This document shows positions 27,264-36,509 of a stretch of 50,640 nucleotides of DNA, one piece after another. Under the pieces are notes generated by a model that made no database searches, was not told the DNA's origin, and saw only the letters and a program-made list of their open reading frames with translations. The stretch's first letter is position 1; each line of letters begins with the position of its first letter. Source of the DNA: Acidimicrobiales bacterium (GTDB taxonomy: Bacteria > Actinomycetota > Acidimicrobiia > Acidimicrobiales > MedAcidi-G1); assembly GCA_029245675.1 (NCBI GenBank), contig JAQWOV010000031.1:1-50640 (forward strand), given 5' to 3'. Made by a program: the position numbers and the translations under genes.

Positions 27264-29471
27264 GTGCTCAGAGTGGACAAACCTCTTCATCGATCTTTAG
27301 GTCTCACAGACGAAGAAGCAAATGTAATTAATGAAATCCTTGGGCGGCAGGCCAATCCACTTGAGTTAGCCATGTATTCCGTCATGTGGTCGGAGCACTG
27401 CTCATACAAAAGTAGTCGCCTTCATTTAAAGCGCCTTCCGACAGAAGCTCCTTGGGTTCTTGTTGGTCCTGGAGAAAATGCTGGTGTGGTTGATGTTGGA
27501 GATGAAATAGCTGTTGCTATTCGTATCGAATCACATAATCATCCTTCAGCGATAGAGCCTTATCAGGGTGCAGCTACCGGAGTGGGCGGGATTTTACGAG
27601 ACATCTTCACAATGGGTGCTCGTCCTATAGCTTTAATGGACTCTTTACGTTTCGGGCCCCTTGATGATCCAAAAAGTCGGTGGATAGCTGAAGGTGTAGT
27701 CTCTGGGGTTTCCGGTTATGGAAACGCTGTCGGAGTGCCAACTGTGGGTGGAGAAACAGTTTTTGATTCTACGTATAAAGAAAATCCATTAGTAAACGTT
27801 CTTTGTCTAGGAGTACTACCTACAGATCGGTTAGTACTTGGTCAGGCATCTGGTATAGGAAATTTAGCTGTGCTTCTTGGTAACTCAACTGGAAGAGACG
27901 GTATCGGAGGTGTAAGCGTTCTTGCTTCTGCAGGTTTTTCAGAAGAAGATGACAGTGCAAAACGGCCGAGTGTTCAAGTCGGAGACCCTTACGAAGAAAA
28001 ACGTCTTATCGAAGCTTGCTTAGCCTTGCTGGACGAAAAACTAGTTATAGGAATTCAAGATCTCGGTGGGGCTGGGCTGACATGTGCTACAAGCGAGACA
28101 GCTTCACGAGGCGGAGTAGGTATGGATGTAGATATTTCAGCTATTCCGTGTCGAGAGTTAGGTATGGAACCTTACGAAATAATGACCAGCGAATCACAGG
28201 AACGCATGCTGGCAATTGTGGAACCCAAAAACTTAAAGCGAGTTTTAGAAATCTCAAACCAGTGGGAGGTACAAGCAAGTGCTATCGGAAAGGTAACAAA
28301 TGGAGATTCGCTTCGAATTCTTAGCGAAATAGATGGAGAAGTTCTTGCAGATATACCAGCGAGTTCTCTTCATGATGATGCGCCGCTCTATGACAGGCCA
28401 AAAAAGAAACCAGAGTTACACCAAGGCCTTTCTGGAGACGAACTAAACCCTCCAGTTGATGCCGCAAACGATCTTTTAAGTCTCTTATTTGATCCTTCTT
28501 GGGTTTATGAGCAATATGATCACCAACTTTTCTTAAACACTGTGGTTGGGCCGGGTGATGATGCAACCGTATTGCGTCTTAAGCATCCAGTAAGTGGAAA
28601 AGAAACAGGACGAGGGCTTGCAATAACAACCGATGGTAACCATCGATGGTGTTTGATAGACCCAAAAATTGGAACGGCAATGATTGTGGCAGAAGCTGTG
28701 CTGAATCTAGCCTGTGTTGGAGCTCATCCTCTCGCGGTAGTTAATTGTCTTAACTTCGGGAACCCTGAACATCCAGAAGTGATGTGGCAACTTTCTGAAG
28801 CCATTGATGGTATGAGCGATTCGTGTGTTTCTTTTGGAGTTCCAGTCATTGGCGGCAACGTAAGTTTGTACAACGAATCTGAAGGCAACAATATCGCTCC
28901 AACCCCCGTAATTGGAATGCTGGGTTTAATTGATGATCTTAAAAATCGGCCTCCGGGGGCACAGATGGCCGAAGGAGATCGATTACTACTTATCGGACCA
29001 GAGACTTCTGGTCTTGGTGGTTCTCTCTGGGCTGCAAACCATGGAGCTTTCTATGGTGAACTCCCAGAGTTGGACTTAGAAATGCATCTTAAGGTTGCTG
29101 AAACTATCCGGACTCTTGTGGGAACGGAATTAATCCGTGGGGTTCATGATCTTTCTGAAGGAGGGCTTGGGGTGGCTTTGGCAGAAATGGCAGCGAAATC
29201 ATCTGTTGGAGTTTCAATAGCGCGAACCCCAAATCATCAGGCCCTCTTCGGAGAAGGCCCTAGTCGTGCAGTGGTTGCAGTTGATCCAGAGTCCTTAACA
29301 GAAGTATTGGCACTTTGTGAAGAAAGAGGAGTTCCAGTCGTTCGTCTTGGGCTGGCAACTGGTAATCAATTCAAAATCAAAGACATGTTGGATGTTTCAC
29401 TCAGTGATCTAAAAACAGCCTTTATTAGCAAATTGCCCAATGCGTTTGGGGTTGGGACTAGTAACCAATGA
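27264..29471 (+). CDS. purL: FGAM synthase large subunit PurL (short type)
   Basis: A 735-residue ATP-dependent synthetase subunit converting FGAR to FGAM with PurQ and Pur[12 protein letters not shown] near the start, [38 protein letters not shown]-like sequence around residue 270, and the repeated AIR-synthase-type half are present. GTG 27264 is used; GTG 27273 is a close alternative. purQ and purL are separated by 36 bases, the largest gap within the purS-Q-L set. Confidence 0.96.
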   Translation: MLRVDKPLHRSLGLTDEEANVINEILGRQANPLELAMYSVMWSEHCSYKSSRLHLKRLPTEAPWVLVGPGENAGVVDVGDEIAVAIRIESHNHPSAIEPYQGAATGVGGILRDIFTMGARPIALMDSLRFGPLDDPKSRWIAEGVVSGVSGYGNAVGVPTVGGETVFDSTYKENPLVNVLCLGVLPTDRLVLGQASGIGNLAVLLGNSTGRDGIGGVSVLASAGFSEEDDSAKRPSVQVGDPYEEKRLIEACLALLDEKLVIGIQDLGGAGLTCATSETASRGGVGMDVDISAIPCRELGMEPYEIMTSESQERMLAIVEPKNLKRVLEISNQWEVQASAIGKVTNGDSLRILSEIDGEVLADIPASSLHDDAPLYDRPKKKPELHQGLSGDELNPPVDAANDLLSLLFDPSWVYEQYDHQLFLNTVVGPGDDATVLRLKHPVSGKETGRGLAITTDGNHRWCLIDPKIGTAMIVAEAVLNLACVGAHPLAVVNCLNFGNPEHPEVMWQLSEAIDGMSDSCVSFGVPVIGGNVSLYNESEGNNIAPTPVIGMLGLIDDLKNRPPGAQMAEGDRLLLIGPETSGLGGSLWAANHGAFYGELPELDLEMHLKVAETIRTLVGTELIRGVHDLSEGGLGVALAEMAAKSSVGVSIARTPNHQALFGEGPSRAVVAVDPESLTEVLALCEERGVPVVRLGLATGNQFKIKDMLDVSLSDLKTAFISKLPNAFGVGTSNQ

Positions 29472-29498
29472 TAAACGGCATAGTCGTTGGGATTTAGA

Positions 29499-31034
29499 AT
29501 GAACACGATGTCTGGCAATTCTTTTCCTACTGACGAAAATATAAAAATCGGAGAAGACGATAGCCCACGTGAAGCATGTGGAGTGTTTGGAGTTTATGCA
29601 CCCGGCCAGCCCGTAGCTCATTTGACGTATTTAGGATTGTACGCTCTTCAACATCGTGGACAGGAGTCTGCGGGAATGGCAGTTAGCGATGGTGATTCAC
29701 TTACTGTTGTAAAGGAAATGGGTCTTGTCTCAAACGTTTTCAATGAACAAACTCTTGCAACTCTTGATGGGTACCTAGCAATTGGGCAAACCCGGTACTC
29801 AACTACTGGGTCAAGCACTTGGAGAAATGCTCAACCTGTTTATCGTGGATTTAACCATGTTGAGTTCGCACTCGGACATAACGGGAATTTAGTAAACACT
29901 GAAGAATTAGCTGCGCAAGCAGGGATGCTCTCTGGAACTGTTGCCTCAGATAGTGATCTAGTAGCAGAGTTATTAGCAAATGAGATGCTCTCTTCTCCCG
30001 AAGATGAACAAGGTTCTGGACTTGAGAACGCATTATGTGAAGTCTTACCAAGACTTAAAGGTGCTTTTTCTTTCGTTCTTTCAGATCGAAATCAAATTAT
30101 TGGAGTGAGGGACCCTAATGGTCTTCGTCCACTCTGCCTTGGGCGAATTGATAATGGATGGGTTCTTGCTTCGGAAACACCAGCTTTAGATGTAATCGGC
30201 GCACATATGGTTCGTGAAATCAGTCCAGGAGAAGCTGTAGTAATTAATAACGACGGATGTAGGTCTTTTTGGCCTTTTGATGCTGATTTGATTGATCCAA
30301 AGTTATGTCTTTTTGAATTTGTTTATTTTGCACGACCTGATGCTTTTTTATATGGCCAATCTGTGCATCACGCAAGAGTTCGTATGGGAGAATTTCTTTC
30401 TAAACAGGCACCTGTAGAAGCTGATTTAGTGATGGGTGTTCCGGAGTCTGGAATTCCTGCAGCAGAAGGTTATGCGCGTGAGTCAGGTATTCCTTACGGG
30501 CAAGGATTAGTAAAAAATAGATACATAGGACGAACTTTTATAGCGCCGACGCAATCTATGCGAGCTGCTGCAGTCCGAATGAAATTAAATCCATTGCGTG
30601 ACACTATTGAGGGGCGAAGTATTGTCGTTGTTGATGATTCCATAGTTCGAGGAACAACGACCCGAGCAATGATTCATATGTTGCGTGAAGCAGGGGCAAA
30701 AGAAGTACATATGCGTATTTCATCGCCACCTTACCGATGGCCCTGTTTTTATGGAATGGATACTGGAAGCCGTAGCGAGTTGCTAGCTGCCAATCTCACG
30801 GTTGATGAGATACGGGAATATTTAAACGTAGACACTCTTTCATATTTAGATTTAGATCGTTTAATAGAGGCAACTGGGGCAGTAGGAGCAGGTTTTTGTT
30901 CCGCCTGTCTTACTGGGGAGTACCCCATTGATGTTCCAGTCAACCTCACTAAACAACTACTTGAATCACAAAATTCAACCGATGCCTTTGACAACAACAC
31001 TCACCTCTTTTCTAAAAAAGGTGAAGGGGTTTGA
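29499..31034 (+). CDS. purF: Amidophosphoribosyltransferase
   Basis: A 511-residue enzyme for the first step of purine synthesis from PRPP and glutamine. ATG 29499 is preferred to the TTG at 29487 by spacing from TTGGG. A short propeptide precedes the nucleophilic Cys in EACGVFGV, implying self-cleavage. LQHRGQESAGM, the glutaminase half, and the PRPP loop VVVDDSIVRGTT follow. Cys in KLCLFEF, PCFYGMD and FCSACLTG correspond to the four ligands of the Bacillus-type [4Fe-4S] cluster, so an oxygen-sensitive Fe-S enzyme is expected. The stop is one base before the purM start. Confidence 0.96.
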   Translation: MNTMSGNSFPTDENIKIGEDDSPREACGVFGVYAPGQPVAHLTYLGLYALQHRGQESAGMAVSDGDSLTVVKEMGLVSNVFNEQTLATLDGYLAIGQTRYSTTGSSTWRNAQPVYRGFNHVEFALGHNGNLVNTEELAAQAGMLSGTVASDSDLVAELLANEMLSSPEDEQGSGLENALCEVLPRLKGAFSFVLSDRNQIIGVRDPNGLRPLCLGRIDNGWVLASETPALDVIGAHMVREISPGEAVVINNDGCRSFWPFDADLIDPKLCLFEFVYFARPDAFLYGQSVHHARVRMGEFLSKQAPVEADLVMGVPESGIPAAEGYARESGIPYGQGLVKNRYIGRTFIAPTQSMRAAAVRMKLNPLRDTIEGRSIVVVDDSIVRGTTTRAMIHMLREAGAKEVHMRISSPPYRWPCFYGMDTGSRSELLAANLTVDEIREYLNVDTLSYLDLDRLIEATGAVGAGFCSACLTGEYPIDVPVNLTKQLLESQNSTDAFDNNTHLFSKKGEGV

Positions 31035-31035
31035 T

Positions 31036-32070
31036 ATGAGTGATAGTTATCTTTCAGCAGGGGTGAATATTGAAGCTGGAGAAGAAGCAGTCAAACGAAT
31101 TAGCCCGCTTGTTCGTTCTACATTTCAACCGGGAGTTTTAACTGATATTGGTGGGTTTGGCGGACTTTTTGACTTATCGAAAGCTGGTTTTAAAGATCCA
31201 GTTTTGGTATCAGCTACTGACGGAGTTGGAACTAAAGCTCAAATAGCGAAACAAACTAAGCGATTTGAAACGATAGGTCGCGATCTTGTTGCGATGTGTG
31301 TAGATGATCTTGTTTGCACCGGCGCAACTCCATTATTTTTCCTAGATTATATTGCCGTTGGTCATTTAAGTCCTGAAATAATTGAGCAACTTGTATCTGG
31401 TATTGCTGATGGTTGTCGCGAAGCGAAGTGTTCTCTTATTGGTGGAGAAATGGCTGAGCACCCAGAAGTTATGGAAAGCGATCAGTTTGATTTAGTTGGT
31501 TTTGCGGTTGGAGCAGTAGAACGTGACTGTGTTCTTGATGGTTCAAACTCCGAGTCGGGAGACCTTCTTGTCGCTATTGGATCTCCGAACTTACGCTCAA
31601 ATGGGTATTCCCTGGTAAGACATATTTTGTTTGAGAAGGCAAATCTCTCTCTTGACCAGCAGGCGTGGAATGGAGCAGAAACTAGTCTTGCTGATGAACT
31701 TCTTGCTCCGAGTGTTATTTATTCTCCAGCAGTAACCGATGCCTTAACAAAACATGACATTAAAGCAATCGCCCATATAACTGGCGGGGGCCTTGCAAAG
31801 AACTTATCTAGAGTTCTAAATAAAGATGTAGATGCAACAATTGAAACTAGTAGTTGGGTCATACCAAGGATTTTTCAAGAAGTTCAAAATCATGGTGATA
31901 TTTCTGACGAGGAAATGAGAAAAGTTTTCAATATGGGTGTGGGAATGGTAGTTGTAGTTGCCCCTAATGATGCTGAAAAATTAATTCAGACATTGAAAAG
32001 CCACAATAAGCAGTCTTGGATTGTTGGAAGATTGATTGATGGTTCCGGTGAAGTAGTTATAAACCAGTAG
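31036..32070 (+). CDS. purM: Phosphoribosylformylglycinamidine cyclo-ligase (AIR synthetase)
   Basis: A 344-residue ATP-dependent enzyme closing the imidazole ring to AIR. ATG 31036 (MSDSYLSAGVNIEAGEEAV) is used with GAAGGGG upstream; the longer open frame inside purF is a shadow. SATDGVGTK, MCVDDLVCTGATPLFFLDYIA, LIGGEMAEHPEVM and AHITGGGLAKNL are the hallmark motifs. It lies one base after the purF stop and one base before the longer possible pyrE start. Confidence 0.96.
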   Translation: MSDSYLSAGVNIEAGEEAVKRISPLVRSTFQPGVLTDIGGFGGLFDLSKAGFKDPVLVSATDGVGTKAQIAKQTKRFETIGRDLVAMCVDDLVCTGATPLFFLDYIAVGHLSPEIIEQLVSGIADGCREAKCSLIGGEMAEHPEVMESDQFDLVGFAVGAVERDCVLDGSNSESGDLLVAIGSPNLRSNGYSLVRHILFEKANLSLDQQAWNGAETSLADELLAPSVIYSPAVTDALTKHDIKAIAHITGGGLAKNLSRVLNKDVDATIETSSWVIPRIFQEVQNHGDISDEEMRKVFNMGVGMVVVVAPNDAEKLIQTLKSHNKQSWIVGRLIDGSGEVVINQ

Positions 32071-32080
32071 ATTGAAATTG

Positions 32081-32635
32081 ATGAGTAATACTTTTGAACA
32101 ATTAGTTGAGCATCTACTCGAACATTCAATTAGAACTGGTGACTTTACTCTTAAAAGCGGGCGAAAAAGCACCTGGTTCTGTGACGCAAAACAAACTGCA
32201 TGTAGACCAGAAGGAATATTACTGATTGCTGATGCAGCGTTAGAAATAATTCCAGATGATGTAACAGCTATCGGAGGGCTAACTGCTGGTGCTGATCCGG
32301 TAGCTTTTGGTATTGCTGCTGCAGCAGCAGCTAAAGGAAGAGAATTGCGTTCTTTCAGCATTAGGAAAGAGTCAAAAGATCATGGAGTAGAAGGACGTCT
32401 AGCTGGCGCGTTATATCCAGGAGACAAAGTTGTTATATGTGAAGACACAGTTACAAGAGGGACTTCTCCTTTAGAGGCAGCACAAGTTGTTCGTGACTTA
32501 GGTGCTGATCCAGTAATGATTCTGCCAGTGGTTGACCGAGGAGGGACTTGTGGTTCATTGGCAGCAGCAGAAAATATTGAATTTCGGCCGCTCGTTACTG
32601 CTATTGATCTCGGATTTCCCTATGAGGGTCCTTAG
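32081..32635 (+). CDS. pyrE: Orotate phosphoribosyltransferase
   Basis: A 184-residue pyrimidine enzyme making OMP from orotate and PRPP. TLKSGRKSTWF, GLTAGADPVAFG, the flexible loop IRKESKDHGVEGRL and the PRPP motif VICEDTVTRGTS are clear. ATG 32081 is chosen; an in-frame TTG at 32072 right after the purM stop is possible, since neither has a strong Shine-Dalgarno. It closes a purine run with a pyrimidine gene that shares PRPP as a substrate. Confidence 0.93.
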   Translation: MSNTFEQLVEHLLEHSIRTGDFTLKSGRKSTWFCDAKQTACRPEGILLIADAALEIIPDDVTAIGGLTAGADPVAFGIAAAAAAKGRELRSFSIRKESKDHGVEGRLAGALYPGDKVVICEDTVTRGTSPLEAAQVVRDLGADPVMILPVVDRGGTCGSLAAAENIEFRPLVTAIDLGFPYEGP

Positions 32636-32651
32636 TAATTTATTTTACTAA
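32632..32651. terminator. AT-rich stem between convergent pyrE and L,D-transpeptidase
   Basis: TTAGTAA and TTACTAA arms around a six-base loop overlap both stop codons. The stem is all A/T except one pair, so it would be weak; it may still serve as a shared bidirectional end signal. Confidence 0.3.
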
Positions 32652-33568
32652 TCAACTATTTGTACCTTCATTCCTAAAGTGACATGCTCTAAAAAAATTT
32701 CAATATCTTCTGGTTTCATACGGACACAGCCATTTGAAACTTTTCCTCCTATTAATTCGGGAGACGAAGTGCTATGTATAGCAATTGCTGGCCTCTTGCC
32801 TCCAAAACTGTCTAAAACTTCTGAATGTTGATTTAGTCCAAAGATACGGTCACCATAAACTTGACTGAAGTAAACAGAAGAGGTTGACCGTTCCCAAAGA
32901 TAATCAATGACCGCATCAATTAGAGGAGTTGGAGTGGAGTCTTTCCCGATCGCTACCGGAGCTTCAGCCAGAACCTTATTGTTTAAATTTTTACATGCCA
33001 TTAAAGGCACTTCAGATAAACCAAAAACAGAACACTCTTTTGACGTAATTACTTTTGCTGTCCGCTCGGATAAATCAATGACTATTTTCTTATCACTATA
33101 AAAAATGTCTACGTCTTTAGATAAAACCCATGCCTTTGACCCATTTGGTAAACGAGGAAGTATTACTTCTAAATATTTGCCCTTTACCTCGCCAGTTGTT
33201 TGCAGCGTACGAAACCCTTCAAACGGCCCGGGGTTAGTTAATCCTTCTGAATATATAGAGTCAGGGTCAGGGGAAAAATAAAAATCCAGAACCGGAATCT
33301 TTTCTTTGACTATTACGTATCCAGAAACCGTCGGGATGGTTAACGAAATTTGACTATTTATTTCTGTACCTTCGACTGGTGATTCACTTTGTTGCTGAAT
33401 TTCAGAAGTAGTAGTTATTAAAGGTAAGGAACTGGTAGCGACTATCTCTTCAATTAAATTCTCATCAGTAACTAATATTGGTCTTTCGGGCTTGCTGCAA
33501 GAAGAGAACCCAAAAATAAGTAAGGAAAGAAAAAAGAATGAAAGAAATCTACAGTGTTTGAGCTTCAT
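32648..33568 (-). CDS. L,D-transpeptidase (YkuD) lipoprotein
   Basis: A 306-residue cell-wall enzyme forming 3-3 peptidoglycan cross-links or attaching proteins to the wall. ATG 33568 (MKLKHCRFLSFFF) is chosen because the upstream extension from 33610 breaks the signal peptide. The N-terminus is a lipoprotein signal with a lipobox-like GFSSC. The C-terminal YkuD domain has AIHSTSS and the catalytic SNGCVRM with its Cys. The middle is a Ser/Thr-rich spacer and a small beta domain. It converges with pyrE and is divergent from the tRNA-like element. Confidence 0.88.
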   Translation of the reverse strand: MKLKHCRFLSFFFLSLLIFGFSSCSKPERPILVTDENLIEEIVATSSLPLITTTSEIQQQSESPVEGTEINSQISLTIPTVSGYVIVKEKIPVLDFYFSPDPDSIYSEGLTNPGPFEGFRTLQTTGEVKGKYLEVILPRLPNGSKAWVLSKDVDIFYSDKKIVIDLSERTAKVITSKECSVFGLSEVPLMACKNLNNKVLAEAPVAIGKDSTPTPLIDAVIDYLWERSTSSVYFSQVYGDRIFGLNQHSEVLDSFGGKRPAIAIHSTSSPELIGGKVSNGCVRMKPEDIEIFLEHVTLGMKVQIVD

Positions 33569-33595
33569 AGCATTAACAATTATCCCTAATTTTAT

Positions 33596-33666
33596 GTGGA
33601 TGTAGTTCAATGGTAGAGCCTTGGCTCCTTAAGTTGATGATGGAAACTCGATTCTTCTCTTCCGCT
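33596..33666 (+). pseudogene. Degenerate tRNA-Gly-like sequence
   Basis: Seventy-one bases align position for position with bacterial tRNA-Gly. The acceptor GTGGATG (33596-33602) pairs with CTTCCGC (33659-33665) at six of seven positions; TA and the D-arm GTTC-AATGGTA-GAGC follow. The anticodon stem TTGGC/GTTGA is fully paired only with wobbles, there is a four-base variable loop TGAT, and the T-arm has GGAAA/CTTCT with loop CTCGATT. Defects are C at position 33 where U is required, C at position 54 instead of T, a 53-61 mismatch, three wobble pairs in the anticodon stem, and no CCA. The anticodon position would read CTT. It is best explained as a decayed tRNA-Gly; a functional odd tRNA is less likely. 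Confidence 0.6.
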
Positions 33667-33703
33667 AGATATCACATAGGAACATCATCGTTAGAATGAA
33701 TTA

Positions 33704-34696
33704 ATGGTACTTAAATCAGATGAGACGATAACCAGCACCGATTACCATACGGGTGGCGAGCCTTTTCGTATCGTTGATATTGGTCCCATGGAAGGAACCA
33801 CTGTTTTAGATCGACGTTCTTGGGCAGAAGAAAATCTTGACGATGTTCGTAAATTTCTTATAAACGAACCTCGCGGACATGCAGATATGTATGGAGGATT
33901 TGTTGTACCAGCCGATGATGAGAACGGTGATTTGGGTGTCGTATTTTTTCATAAAGATGGATTCTCTACGGCATGTGGCCATGGAACAATTGCTCTTGTT
34001 ACTTGGGCTATTGATAGTGGCTTAATTGAGCCAAAAGATGAAGTTGTAACTGTGATTGTTGATGTTCCTTCTGGGCGGCTTGTAACTGAAGCAAAAGTGC
34101 ATGATCAAAAAGTTGCGTCTGTTTGTTTCCAGAACGTTCCTAGTTTTGTTTCCGCGACAAATATTTCTTTACAAACTTCAGTCGGACAAGTAAGTGCTGA
34201 TATTTCATTTGGTGGAGCTTTTTATGCTTCAGTGAATGCTGGAGAGCTTGAGCTTTCACCAACTGCGTCAAACATTGATGCTTTAATTTCTCTTGGGAAA
34301 GAAATTAAAGATCAGCTAAAAGATAACCAAAGTGCCGTACACCCAGATGACGATCGGTTGTCTGGGGTTTACGGAACTATTTTTTACGAAGAGATAGGTA
34401 TTAACCCATTACATCAACGGAACATGACTGTTTTTGCTGATGGGCAAGTTGACCGTTCGCCTTGTGGGTCAGGAACTTCCGCTCGATTAGCCCTACTTCA
34501 TAAAGCTGGTCAAATTTCAGTAGGTGAAAGTTTCTATAACGAAGGTGTGGCTAAAGAAAAATTTGTTGGGAAAGTTACTTCTGATAGCGGTAATACTGTT
34601 ACTACGACAATTCAAGGGTCTGCTTATCATTATGCAACAAGTACTTTTGTTCTTGATTCACGTGACTCTCTTGGGAATGGATTTCAACTTAGATGA
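33704..34696 (+). CDS. Proline racemase family enzyme (hydroxyproline epimerase / proline racemase type)
   Basis: A 330-residue cytoplasmic enzyme. Both catalytic cysteines are visible: Cys91 in ACGHGTIAL and Cys254 in DRSPCGSGTSAR. The Cys/Cys pair is the signature of proline racemase and 4-hydroxyproline 2-epimerase, whereas trans-3-hydroxyproline dehydratases usually replace one Cys by Ser or Thr. HTGGEP near residue 16 and the length also fit. The stop overlaps the next start by four bases. The paired cyclodeaminase-family gene would suit either a dehydratase/reductase route or amino-acid use after epimerisation. The exact substrate (proline, cis/trans-4-hydroxyproline or another imino acid) is not settled. 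Confidence 0.85.
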   Translation: MVLKSDETITSTDYHTGGEPFRIVDIGPMEGTTVLDRRSWAEENLDDVRKFLINEPRGHADMYGGFVVPADDENGDLGVVFFHKDGFSTACGHGTIALVTWAIDSGLIEPKDEVVTVIVDVPSGRLVTEAKVHDQKVASVCFQNVPSFVSATNISLQTSVGQVSADISFGGAFYASVNAGELELSPTASNIDALISLGKEIKDQLKDNQSAVHPDDDRLSGVYGTIFYEEIGINPLHQRNMTVFADGQVDRSPCGSGTSARLALLHKAGQISVGESFYNEGVAKEKFVGKVTSDSGNTVTTTIQGSAYHYATSTFVLDSRDSLGNGFQLR

Positions 34697-35622
34697 CTGC
34701 TTTACCTCATTTTGATGCTGATGCAATTAGCGCTGTCGTTGATATGGGCACTGCTATTAATGCCTTAACTGAAGCATTTAAAGATTTAGGAGAGTTGCAT
34801 CCAAGAACACAAGTCTCTCTTGATGTAACTGATGATCTTTTGTTAATGCCTGCTGTTACTCCTCTTGGAATTGGTATAAAAACTGTGACAGTGATGAGTC
34901 AAAACCCGGCAAAAGATTTGCCGCTAATTCATGCCCACTATTTACTTTGTGATCGAGAAACAGGTCGCCCACAAGCTACTTTTGACGGATCTGCTTTAAC
35001 TTCTTTACGTACTCCAGCTGCTTCAGGAGTAGCTACTAAGGTGCTGGCTCGATCAGAAGTGACCTCTCTTGGCATTTTTGGCACCGGGGTGCAGGCGCAA
35101 GGACATATTGATGCAATGTTAAGTGTTCGTCCAAATATTGAAACTATTTTTATTTGTGGTCGAACTTTTGAAGCCAGTACACAATTTGTTAATAACGCGA
35201 ACGGACACGGAAGAAACCTAATCGCTGCTTCTCCGGAAGATACGGCAGAAGCTGATATTTTATGTGGTTGTACTTCTTCAACAACACCAGTAATTCCTAC
35301 AAGCAGTGTCCAAAATGGTGCTCATATAAACCTTGTTGGATCGTATTCGGCAGCACGACGAGAAGTTGATATTGATTTAGTGACCGCTTCATCAGTGTTT
35401 GTTGATGAAAAGGAAGCAGCTGAAAATGAGGCCGGCGAGTTAATTCATGCAGACGCTTCAGACCACTGGAGTTTTGATTTAGTTGTAGGTGACCTAAGTG
35501 ATCTCTGTTTAGGGAAAGTTAACCGTAGTAGCCAAGAAGAAATAACTTTGTTTAAATCAGTGGGATTAGCAGTTGAAGACGTGGTGGTAGCAGCGGCGGT
35601 TTGGGCAGCTCACACTAATTAA
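34693..35622 (+). CDS. Ornithine cyclodeaminase / mu-crystallin family reductase
   Basis: A 309-residue NAD(P)-binding protein. It has DGSALTSLRTPAASGVA and the Rossmann GIFGTGVQAQGH motif, the family's two signatures. Members include ornithine cyclodeaminase, ketimine reductase and delta-1-pyrroline-2-carboxylate reductase. Overlap with the proline-racemase-family gene (ATGA) makes pyrroline-2-carboxylate reduction to proline a good guess; that is inference from pairing. Its stop overlaps the stop of the convergent permease gene by four bases (TTAA). Confidence 0.85.
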   Translation: MTALPHFDADAISAVVDMGTAINALTEAFKDLGELHPRTQVSLDVTDDLLLMPAVTPLGIGIKTVTVMSQNPAKDLPLIHAHYLLCDRETGRPQATFDGSALTSLRTPAASGVATKVLARSEVTSLGIFGTGVQAQGHIDAMLSVRPNIETIFICGRTFEASTQFVNNANGHGRNLIAASPEDTAEADILCGCTSSTTPVIPTSSVQNGAHINLVGSYSAARREVDIDLVTASSVFVDEKEAAENEAGELIHADASDHWSFDLVVGDLSDLCLGKVNRSSQEEITLFKSVGLAVEDVVVAAAVWAAHTN

Positions 35623-36509
35623 ATTGCTGCTGCTCGCTTTTGAGCCTTTTGTCTTATCCAGTCACCGACATTATTTAATGAGAATACGGTGAAAACTAAC
35701 GCTAAGGATGGCCAAACAGCTGGCCAAATGGTTACCCGTAAATCAGCCCGTGCAAGATTAATCATATTTCCCCAAGAAGGGGCGGGAGATTCGACGCTGA
35801 GTCCTAAGAATGCAAGTGCTCCTTCAAGCGCTACAAGTACTGCTGCAGCAACTAAAGCGTAAGCAAGGACAGTGGGGAGAACATTGGGAACAATTTCTTT
35901 TATAAGAATAGTTCTTTGCTTTGTTCCTAATGCTTCTGCTGCCGCGACAAACTCGCGTCTACTTATTGTTAAAGCATTTGCTCTGGCCACCCTGGTATAA
36001 ATTGGAATTGAAAGCGCTCCAATAATGATGCAAAGCACTTTTAAGTCTCGTGCCCCAACAAAAGTAATAATTGTGAGCAAGAGAACTAACCCAGGGAAAG
36101 CCAAAATAACATCAATGGTTGCCATGACTGCTGCTTCTCTTTTACCACGGACATAACCTACGAAGGAACCAAAAAGCCCACCAAAAACCACGCCGCAAGT
36201 TACACCGGAAGCAACAACAGCTAAGGACACTCGGGCTCCATAAATTAACCGTGCCAAAATGTCACGTCCATTAACGTCGGTGCCGAGCCAATGATTCCAT
36301 GAAGGAGTGTCATTACGAAGTTCGTTCCCGGTGGTATCAAATAGCCATGCCTGATAGTTCGGATCGTCTAAGCCGGGAATTAAATCGGCGAATATGGCAG
36401 TAAGAACAAGGATTACTAGCCAAGAAAAACATAGTTTTGTTAAAAAGCTCATGGACTTGAACGCTTCTAGAAAAGAAAATTTACGTTTAGAACGTGGAGA
36501 AAATTTCAT
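35619..36509 (-). CDS. Dipeptide/oligopeptide ABC transporter permease (DppC/OppC type)
   Basis: A 296-residue inner-membrane permease subunit with about six hydrophobic helices. The binding-protein-dependent transport motif EAxxxLGxxxxxI appears as AAEALGTKQRTILIKEIVPNVLP. The N-terminal DPNYQAW segment and NHWLGTDVNGRDILARLIYGARVS are typical of DppC/OppC. It overlaps the upstream permease gene by one base and is last in the transporter operon. Confidence 0.92.
   Translation of the reverse strand: MKFSPRSKRKFSFLEAFKSMSFLTKLCFSWLVILVLTAIFADLIPGLDDPNYQAWLFDTTGNELRNDTPSWNHWLGTDVNGRDILARLIYGARVSLAVVASGVTCGVVFGGLFGSFVGYVRGKREAAVMATIDVILAFPGLVLLLTIITFVGARDLKVLCIIIGALSIPIYTRVARANALTISRREFVAAAEALGTKQRTILIKEIVPNVLPTVLAYALVAAAVLVALEGALAFLGLSVESPAPSWGNMINLARADLRVTIWPAVWPSLALVFTVFSLNNVGDWIRQKAQKRAAAI

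Noticed and set aside
30928-31035. Longer N-terminus for purM inside purF
   Set aside because: ATG 31036 has GAAGGGG upstream and gives the usual family start; the upstream frame is a purF shadow.
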